12,215 bases of DNA from contig JAKLFN010000042.1 in NCBI GenBank assembly GCA_022711195.1, forward strand, positions 1 through 12,215. Reading direction: 5' to 3'. Position numbers and translations under genes: made by a program. The notes under the pieces are model-generated. The model worked only from the letters and a program-made list of their open reading frames with translations. It ran no database searches and was not told the origin of the DNA. Source of the DNA: Bacteroidota bacterium. GTDB lineage: Bacteria > Bacteroidota > Bacteroidia > Bacteroidales > VadinHA17. Shown here piece after piece: positions 6,699 through 12,215 of this stretch; position 1 is the stretch's first letter, and every line of letters starts with the position of its first letter.

Positions 6699-8093
6699 TT
6701 ATTTATTCTTGATAACCTGTGCAACCATTTCACCTTCAACTACAAGTGTGTTCCCTACATATGCCTGACCGTACATCGAAACGATACCCCTTCTCATAGG
6801 CTCTATCAGTTCCATTTTAAGGATAACCGTATCGCCCGGCACAACTTTATGCTTGAATTTAAGCTTATCGATCTTCAGGAAATATGTTGAGTATTTTTCT
6901 GGTTCGTCCACACCGTTCAGGACCAGTAATCCACCCGATTGGGCAAGCGCTTCAACCAGAAGCACACCTGGCATTACAGGTTCATCAGGAAAGTGTCCCT
7001 GGAAAAAATATTCATTGAAAGTAACATTCTTGATCCCGATAACTTTGGTTTCGTCGAGATGAATGATCTTATCCACAAGAAGGAAAGGAGCCCTGTGAGG
7101 AAGCTTCTTCTTTATATCCTCAACAGTCATCACAGGTGGCTGAAGCGGGTCGTACTGAGGAATATCGCGCTTTGAAAGTGCTTTCTTCATCTCCTGCCTC
7201 ATCAGCCGTGCAAGCCGTGTATTGGCATAATGGCCCGGCCGGGTAGCAACTACCTTGCCTTTAATTGGATGACCGACCAGGGCAAGATCGCCCATTATAT
7301 CAAGCAGTTTATGCCGGGCAGGTTCATTAGGATACCTCAGTTCGGTATTATTCAGTATGCCTGCAGTATGTGTGCTTATCCCTGGCCTGTTAAAAAGCTT
7401 TGCAATACGGTCTATCTCGGCCTGATCGACCTCTTTTTCGAGGATCACGATCGCATTATCGAGATCGCCGCCTTTGATAAGTCCAAGCTTAAAAAGAGGT
7501 TCCAGCTCATGGAAGAAAACGAATGTGCGACAGTTACAGATATCCTTTTCAAAGTCCTTTATCGAATCGAGGATCGCATACTGGTTTCCAAGGATCTTTG
7601 AATTATAATCAATAAGAACATTAATACTGAAATGGTCATCGGGATATACTATAAGGTCAACGCCATGTTCCTCATCAGAAAAAGCGATTTTTTGTTTTAC
7701 GGTGAAGTAATTCCTCTCTTCTTTCAGGTCAACTATCCCGGCTTCCTTGATTGCATTTACAAATGCAAGAGAAGCTCCGCCCATAATAGGTGCTTCAGGA
7801 CCATCGATCTCTATCAGTGCATTGTCGACCTGCAGTCCGTGGAAAGCTGCCAGGACATGTTCAATTGTAGATACCGAAGCATTATTCTGTACTATTGTTG
7901 TTCCCCTCGATGTATCAGTAACATGTTCTGCCAGTGCATCGATAACAGGCTTTCCCGGCAGGTCGGTTCTGCAAAACTTGTAACCATGATTTGCCGGCGC
8001 CGGCCTGAATGTCATCTTTACATTTATTCCTGTATGTAACCCTTTCCCGGTTAGAGTTATCTCCCTGGCAAGTGTCCTCTGCTTCTCACTCAT
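6699..8093 (-). CDS. lpxC-fabZ: LpxC-FabZ fusion: UDP-acyl-GlcNAc deacetylase / 3-hydroxyacyl-ACP dehydratase
   Basis: This is a 464-residue bifunctional enzyme. Residues 1 to about 305 are LpxC, the zinc amidase that removes the N-acetyl group from UDP-3-O-acyl-GlcNAc, the committed lipid A step. E78 and H79 lie in STIEHVLAAFHG, H261 and D265 in RHKLLDIMGDL, and H288 in RPGH. These align with E. coli E78, H79, H238, D242 and H265, so zinc ligands (H79, H261, D265) and catalytic residues are intact. After a short linker, residues about 320-464 are FabZ, the hot-dog-fold dehydratase of fatty acid elongation. Here HRAPFLLVD begins at 333, and H367 in GHFPDEPVMPG and E381 are 14 residues apart, as in stand-alone FabZ. 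The fusion is a known Bacteroidota trait. The 114-bp gap to lpxD is AT-rich and could hold a weak internal promoter, but I see no consensus box. Confidence 0.97.
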   Translation of the reverse strand: MSEKQRTLAREITLTGKGLHTGINVKMTFRPAPANHGYKFCRTDLPGKPVIDALAEHVTDTSRGTTIVQNNASVSTIEHVLAAFHGLQVDNALIEIDGPEAPIMGGASLAFVNAIKEAGIVDLKEERNYFTVKQKIAFSDEEHGVDLIVYPDDHFSINVLIDYNSKILGNQYAILDSIKDFEKDICNCRTFVFFHELEPLFKLGLIKGGDLDNAIVILEKEVDQAEIDRIAKLFNRPGISTHTAGILNNTELRYPNEPARHKLLDIMGDLALVGHPIKGKVVATRPGHYANTRLARLMRQEMKKALSKRDIPQYDPLQPPVMTVEDIKKKLPHRAPFLLVDKIIHLDETKVIGIKNVTFNEYFFQGHFPDEPVMPGVLLVEALAQSGGLLVLNGVDEPEKYSTYFLKIDKLKFKHKVVPGDTVILKMELIEPMRRGIVSMYGQAYVGNTLVVEGEMVAQVIKNK

Positions 8094-8207
8094 TTATATA
8101 ATACTTTTAAAACGGCTACAAAAAAACAAAATTTTTTCGAACATCCTATGAAAACTTCCTTTAACTCTATTAATGCCAGTCAATTTCCTTTAGACCAGAA
8201 TGATAGT

Positions 8208-9245
8208 CTATTTGTTTTTCATTGCTTTAATGTCCTTTTCAATATTATCGACCCGGGTTTTCAGGTCGGGTAATTTCCTGAAGATCACCGATGATTTAAG
8301 AAAATCCATATGATCGATAGCAGGTAGTCCGAGAAGAATTGAATTTTCTTTTTTGACGTCACCGGGAACACCTGCCTTGGCTCCTATTTTTGTTCCATCA
8401 GCTATTTTCAGGTGTCCGGCAATGCCTACCTGGCCGGCAAACATACAGTTTTTCCCTACTTTTGTGGAACCGGCAATACCTGTCTGCCCTGCCATAACTG
8501 TATTTTCTCCTATTTCAACGTTATGTCCTATCTGTATCAGGTTATCAAGCTTTACACCTCTGCGAATTATTGTTGAACCCATCGTTGCCCTGTCGATTGC
8601 CACATTTGCTCCTATTTCAACATGGTCCTCAAGGACGACGTTGCCAAGTTGCGGGATCTTCATAAATTCAGTCTCCGATTGCGGTGCGAACCCAAAGCCA
8701 TCGCTTCCTATTACACTCCCTGCATGGATTGTACATCCCTCCCCAAGAACACATTCATGATATATTTTTACACCCGGATTAAGTGTGCAGTTTTTCCCTA
8801 TCGTTGTATTATCGCCGATAAAAACATGCGGGTAAACAGAGCAGTTATCCCCTATCGTGCAATTGTCTCCGATATATGCATACGCGCCGATGTACACATC
8901 CTTCCCGATCTTTGCAGATGGTTCTATTACTGCTGTCGGATGAATTCCTTTTTTTCGCGGACGGGCCTGGTCGACAAGGCGAAGCAGTGATGCAAAAGCC
9001 TCGTATGCATTTTCAACTCTTATCAATGTGGCATCGATCTTTGCAGAAGGGACAAAAGTTTTATTTACAATGACTATCGACGATTTCGTGTTATATATAT
9101 AATGTTCGTATTTCGGATTTGCCAGGAAGGAAAGCGCCCCGGGGAATCCCTCTTCGATCTTTGCAATATTATTCACTTTAATTCCCGGATCTCCTTCAAC
9201 TTCACCCTGAAGGAAACCTGCTATTGTTGCTGCTGTAAATTCCAT
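8208..9245 (-). CDS. lpxD: UDP-3-O-acylglucosamine N-acyltransferase LpxD
   Basis: LpxD adds the second 3-hydroxyacyl chain, from acyl-ACP to the freed amine of UDP-3-O-acylglucosamine, the third lipid A step. The 345-residue product has the full family architecture. An N-terminal uridine-binding domain spans about 1-95 (with LSFLANPKY at 38-46). A long hexapeptide-repeat beta-helix spans about 100-300 ([15 protein letters not shown] and similar repeats). A C-terminal helix, about 310-345, ends in a Lys-rich tail. The catalytic His is H241 in [10 protein letters not shown], aligning with E. coli H239. GSDGFGFAP (180-188) and [10 protein letters not shown] (216-225) are further family signatures. 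It starts 12 bp after the HD gene and is followed, after 114 bp, by lpxC-fabZ. LpxA and LpxD share the fold but differ in the N-terminal domain, which settles the assignment. Confidence 0.97.
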   Translation of the reverse strand: MEFTAATIAGFLQGEVEGDPGIKVNNIAKIEEGFPGALSFLANPKYEHYIYNTKSSIVIVNKTFVPSAKIDATLIRVENAYEAFASLLRLVDQARPRKKGIHPTAVIEPSAKIGKDVYIGAYAYIGDNCTIGDNCSVYPHVFIGDNTTIGKNCTLNPGVKIYHECVLGEGCTIHAGSVIGSDGFGFAPQSETEFMKIPQLGNVVLEDHVEIGANVAIDRATMGSTIIRRGVKLDNLIQIGHNVEIGENTVMAGQTGIAGSTKVGKNCMFAGQVGIAGHLKIADGTKIGAKAGVPGDVKKENSILLGLPAIDHMDFLKSSVIFRKLPDLKTRVDNIEKDIKAMKNK

Positions 9246-9257
9246 AATTTATTGTTT

Positions 9258-10520
9258 TTAATGTCTGCATTCCTTGGGAAAGCAAAGAAAATATTTGGTT
9301 ACGCGTTCTGAGATAAACCTGTGATCGAACATATCTGACACAGCCGATATTTCGGCAGTGCTGCCAGTTTTAAGAAGTATAGTCACTTCAGGCATATCGG
9401 GTGTATATGCAAGGTTTGTTATGGTGCCTGTATAGACATAATAATCAGCTTCCCCGGGAGACAAATTCATCAATGTACTTGCTTTCCTGCCCAATGCTGC
9501 AACTCTTTCTACCTGAAACGGCTCATTCTGCAATTCTATTGCTAAGAGATCCCTTTTTGTCAGACGACGGGCAAGGTCGGAAAGAATATGATCAGACTCG
9601 TCGGCCCAGTATTTCGTCGAAACAAGAATGTCGGAATCATCCAGGCGTGTAAAGTTTGAAGCCAGTATCCCGGGAGTGAACTTACCATTCCTGAGAAGGT
9701 CGTCGGGTCCCAGCTTATTATAAAGGAAGAACCTGAGGGCGGGTGTTGCATACAGATCGTATCCGGCGCCTGCCAGTTCTTTGGCCCTCCGAAGTATCCT
9801 TACAAGAAGGCTTTCGGATGAAAGAACGGTTTTATGCATATATACCTGCCAGTACATCAGCCTGCGTGCGATAAGGAATTTTTCGAGCGAATAGATCCCC
9901 TTTTCATCAACAACCAGCCTGTCGCCGACTACATTAAGCATCCGTATTATCCTGTCAGAGCCTACCGATCCCTCAATAACCCCCGTAAAAAAGCTGTCGC
10001 GCCTGAGATAATCGAGGCGATCCATATCTATCTGTCCTGCAATAAGTTCATGAAAGAACCTTCTTTCGTAGGTTCCTCTGAACATGCTTATTGCCAGTGA
10101 GAGCCTGCCTTTATATTCTTCGTTGAGCAGGTTCATCAGAAGAAGCGAGATATCTTCGTGTGATATTCCACTGATTATTGAATTCTCAAGTGCATGTGAA
10201 AAAGGACCATGGCCGGCATCGTGAAGCAAAATTGCTATCAATACAGCTTCTTCCTCCTCCGGCGAAATGTTGATATTTTTGCTCCGCAGCGTCCTGATTG
10301 CCTGATCCATCAGGTGAAGAGCGCCCAGGCAGTGCTGAAATCTGCTGTGGTTTGCGCCGGGATATACAAAGCTGGTGAGGCCCAGCTGCCTGATATTACG
10401 AAGACGTTGAAACCATTGATGCTCAATAAGATCAAATATAAATTCACCCGGAATGCTGATGAAACCGTAAACCGGATCGTTGATGATCTTCCTCTTGTTT
10501 GTACTGTATCCCAACTGCAT
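9258..10520 (-). CDS. HD-domain phosphohydrolase, SAMHD1/dNTPase-like
   Basis: This 420-residue cytoplasmic protein belongs to the HD superfamily branch that includes SAMHD1 and bacterial dGTPase-like enzymes. The metal site is intact: H63 in RFQHCLGALHL, H100 and D101 in LLHDAGHGPFSH, and D167 in QIDMDRLDYLRRD, corresponding to SAMHD1 H167, H206, D207 and D311. R168, Y171 and D175 match the SAMHD1 positions K312, Y315 and D319 that contact the substrate phosphates. A helical middle and a C-terminal domain of about 200 residues follow. Hydrolysis of a nucleotide triphosphate or another phosphoester is the family expectation; the substrate here cannot be read from sequence. It heads the lipid A operon, 12 bp before lpxD, an arrangement I recall from other Bacteroidota, so a regulatory or metabolic link to the envelope is inferred. 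The start fits: conserved sequence begins near residue 11. Confidence 0.88.
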   Translation of the reverse strand: MQLGYSTNKRKIINDPVYGFISIPGEFIFDLIEHQWFQRLRNIRQLGLTSFVYPGANHSRFQHCLGALHLMDQAIRTLRSKNINISPEEEEAVLIAILLHDAGHGPFSHALENSIISGISHEDISLLLMNLLNEEYKGRLSLAISMFRGTYERRFFHELIAGQIDMDRLDYLRRDSFFTGVIEGSVGSDRIIRMLNVVGDRLVVDEKGIYSLEKFLIARRLMYWQVYMHKTVLSSESLLVRILRRAKELAGAGYDLYATPALRFFLYNKLGPDDLLRNGKFTPGILASNFTRLDDSDILVSTKYWADESDHILSDLARRLTKRDLLAIELQNEPFQVERVAALGRKASTLMNLSPGEADYYVYTGTITNLAYTPDMPEVTILLKTGSTAEISAVSDMFDHRFISERVTKYFLCFPKECRH

Positions 10521-10533
10521 TTTAACTTAAGAT

Positions 10534-10567
10534 ACAAAAGTATAATTTGTTTTTAACATACTTTTGT
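10534..10567. promoter_or_regulatory. Divergent promoter region: inverted repeat with two mirrored -7 boxes
   Basis: ACAAAAGTAT (10534-10543) and ATACTTTTGT (10558-10567) form a perfect 10-bp inverted repeat with a 14-bp spacer. Each arm contains TACTTTTG, an exact match to the Bacteroidota -7 consensus TAnnTTTG. It lies at 10559-10566 facing the ABC operon, and on the minus strand at 10542-10535 facing the HD-lpx operon. The leftward start point would fall about 9 nt before the HD start codon, giving a very short leader; the rightward leader would be about 65 nt. No clear TTTG -33 box sits at the usual 19-21 bp from either. The symmetry could also be an operator for a dimeric regulator. Confidence 0.5.
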
Positions 10568-10637
10568 GCAACAATTGAAATAAATGACGTCTTTTACTTG
10601 TCGAATGATTTAAGACCAGACCTACATACTCTATTCT

Positions 10638-11531
10638 ATGAACATCGAAATCCGCGGGCTGAACAAGGTATATCCCAATGGTAACAGGGCACTTAAGGAT
10701 ATAAACCTCGAATTCGGGAACGGCATGTTCGGGCTGTTAGGGCCAAATGGTGCCGGCAAATCAAGCCTGATGAGAATACTTGTCACTCTCATGAAACCTT
10801 CCTCGGGAGTGGTTCTCTTTGAGGGAAAGGATATCCAGAAGTACAGAAAGGAGCTAAGAAGTGTTCTTGGGTACCTGCCCCAGGACTTCAGGTTCTTTAC
10901 AGCACTTAAGACATGGGAGTTCCTCGATTACTCAGGTTCCCTTGCCGGGTTGAAGAACAGGAAGGAAAGACTTGCCGAGGTCGACAGGCTTCTCGACCAG
11001 GTAGGCCTTCTCGAAGTCCGTGACCGTAAGGCAAACAGGTTGTCGGGAGGAATGAAAAGAAGGCTGGGCATCGCCCAGGCTCTTATTGGAAATCCCAGGA
11101 TCATTGTGGTCGATGAGCCTACGACAGGTCTTGATCCTGATGAGAGAATAAGGTTCAGGAACATCCTTTCACAGCTTACCCAGAATGACGTAACTATAAT
11201 TCTTTCAACACATATCGTCGGTGATATCTCTTCAACATGCCAGGGAATGGCCTTGCTGAACAAGGGAGAGGTAGTTTTTTCGGGTTCACCTGAAGAACTT
11301 GTCAGGCATGCCGAGGGACATGTATTCAGAATGGTCCTCTCTCAATATGAATATGACAAGGCTAAGGAGAAATACAATGTCATCTCTACTATTCCCGTTA
11401 ATGAGGGATGGGAGGTTCAGGTAGTGTCAGATGAGACCCCGGAGTATGATTCAGAGGCTATAATCCCGAATATAGAACATGCCTATGTCTACTTCATGGA
11501 ACATAAAATGCATACTGATCTAATTGAATAA
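10638..11531 (+). CDS. ABC transporter ATP-binding protein
   Basis: This 297-residue ATPase drives an ABC-2-type exporter at the inner membrane. All nucleotide-binding motifs are intact: Walker A GPNGAGKS (35-42), Q-loop Gln82 in YLPQDF, signature LSGGMKR (135-141), Walker B IIVVDE (155-160), D-loop GLDP (164-167) and the switch His192 in STH. After the ATPase core, about 80 C-terminal residues form a small accessory domain, as in many exporter ATPases of the CcmA/natA-like group. The gene is followed by a permease gene whose ATG lies 15 bp after the stop and in the same frame, so the pair surely form one operon. Substrate cannot be inferred. The operon runs divergently from the HD-lpx operon across a 117-bp gap. 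Confidence 0.94.
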   Translation: MNIEIRGLNKVYPNGNRALKDINLEFGNGMFGLLGPNGAGKSSLMRILVTLMKPSSGVVLFEGKDIQKYRKELRSVLGYLPQDFRFFTALKTWEFLDYSGSLAGLKNRKERLAEVDRLLDQVGLLEVRDRKANRLSGGMKRRLGIAQALIGNPRIIVVDEPTTGLDPDERIRFRNILSQLTQNDVTIILSTHIVGDISSTCQGMALLNKGEVVFSGSPEELVRHAEGHVFRMVLSQYEYDKAKEKYNVISTIPVNEGWEVQVVSDETPEYDSEAIIPNIEHAYVYFMEHKMHTDLIE

Positions 11532-11546
11532 CCACTTCATCAGGCC

Positions 11547-12215
11547 ATGACAATACTTCACAATATAAGAACAGTCGCCAGGTACGAGGCGACAACACTC
11601 CGCAGAAGCTGGTTCTTCAGGCTCTTCTCAATTTCAGCTCTTGTGATCTTCACTTTTATGAATATCGGCATTTTCTCTCCTGTCGGTGATGAGAGCTGGT
11701 CTTTCGTTTCGAATCCTGCTACACTTCCCCTGGTAAACCTCTTCCTGCTGAATATTGCACAATCGATCGTTGTTATTTTCCTCGCATCCGATTTCCTGAA
11801 AAGAGATAAGAAGGTCGATACCAATGAGGTTCTCTATACCCGGTCGATGTCAAACTTTGAGTATGTGTCGGGAAAAACACTGGGAGTGCTGAGGCTCTTT
11901 ATCGGGCTCGATATAATCATTCTGCTGATCGGGCTGGTCATAAACATCATTTCGAAAAGCATGACCGTTGACCTGATGGCTTACCTCTCATATTTACTGA
12001 TAATCTGTGTGCCAACGATCCTTTTCAGCCTTGGCCTTGCTTTTATGCTTATGTCGCTCATAAGGAACCAGGCAATTACCTTCCTGCTTCTCCTGGGAAT
12101 TGCTGCTCTCGACATGTTCTGGGTCTGGTTCAGGATGGGATATATCTTTGATTACATGGCCTTTGGCCTTCCGGTTCTTAAATCTACAATTGCCGGGTTC
12201 GATAATATGTACCTC
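11547..12215 (+). CDS. ABC-2-type permease, 5' part (cut by window end)
   Basis: The frame opens with ATG at 11547 and runs without a stop to the last base, giving at least 223 residues; the 3' end lies outside the window. The N-terminal stretch MTILHNIRTVARYEATTLRR is a typical cytoplasmic lead-in of an ABC-2 permease. It is followed by a hydrophobic helix and an exported loop (bases about 11679-11736). Further helices lie at about 11736-11793, 11889-11955, 11985-12057 and 12078-12114, with a cytoplasmic segment between the second and third (DFLKRDKKVDTNEVLYTR and after). It is the natural membrane partner of the ATPase 15 bp upstream. Bacteroidota homologues are sometimes long fusions with an M1-peptidase-like domain; whether that holds here cannot be seen. 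Confidence 0.85.
   Translation, partial: MTILHNIRTVARYEATTLRRSWFFRLFSISALVIFTFMNIGIFSPVGDESWSFVSNPATLPLVNLFLLNIAQSIVVIFLASDFLKRDKKVDTNEVLYTRSMSNFEYVSGKTLGVLRLFIGLDIIILLIGLVINIISKSMTVDLMAYLSYLLIICVPTILFSLGLAFMLMSLIRNQAITFLLLLGIAALDMFWVWFRMGYIFDYMAFGLPVLKSTIAGFDNMYL

Noticed and set aside
7632..8039. Plus-strand frame of 135 codons opposite lpxC-fabZ (and similar ones opposite lpxD and lpxA)
   Set aside because: The minus strand encodes a fully conserved enzyme with intact active sites; the opposite frame is Cys/Ile-rich without family features.
6699..8093. Reading lpxC-fabZ as an assembly error joining two genes
   Set aside because: The frame is continuous through the linker, and the fusion is known throughout Bacteroidota.

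Overview
The window reads as a chromosomal stretch of a Bacteroidota bacterium, most likely of the order Bacteroidales. Three things point there: an LpxC-FabZ fusion gene inside the lipid A operon, a secreted protein with the 'QGFNYQAVARD' N-terminal domain common in that phylum, and start codons without Shine-Dalgarno sequences but with TAnnTTTG-type -7 promoter boxes. Almost all the coding content is ordinary housekeeping or envelope biology. I see no phage, IS element, CRISPR array, tRNA or rRNA.

Layout: (1) 1-247, the C-terminal end of an unrecognised membrane protein with a Cys-rich tail. (2) 248-477, a gap holding a large nested inverted repeat built on tandem GAACATTC words. (3) 478-2547, a secreted repeat protein with about 14 beta-roll-like units of 17 residues. 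(4) 2788-4791, a DUF4140/DUF4139 (MuiA-like) exported protein followed 6 bp later by a YccF-family membrane protein. (5) 4867-5904, thiL, which meets lpxA tail to tail with 6 bp between them. (6) 10520 down to 5911 on the minus strand, a four-gene operon: HD-domain phosphohydrolase, lpxD, lpxC-fabZ, lpxA. (7) 10638 to the right edge, a divergent ABC exporter: an ATPase gene and a permease gene cut by the window end.

How the genes work together: LpxA, LpxC and LpxD catalyse the first three steps of lipid A synthesis. LpxA puts a 3-hydroxyacyl chain on UDP-GlcNAc, LpxC removes the N-acetyl group, and LpxD adds the second acyl chain. FabZ, fused to LpxC, draws on the same 3-hydroxyacyl-ACP pool for phospholipid synthesis, so the fusion fixes the two activities in equal amounts at the branch point. 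lpxB is not in the window. The HD protein that heads the operon resembles SAMHD1/dNTPase-type hydrolases; its link to lipid A is unexplained. The intergenic region between the HD operon and the ABC genes contains a perfect 10-bp inverted repeat whose two arms each carry a consensus -7 box, one facing each operon.

The least explained material is non-coding. Three gaps on the left half each hold a different short word repeated in direct and inverted orientation (GAACATTC, CACAAAG/CAAAG, ATCTGC). These look like dispersed palindromic repeats and would be worth a genome-wide search.
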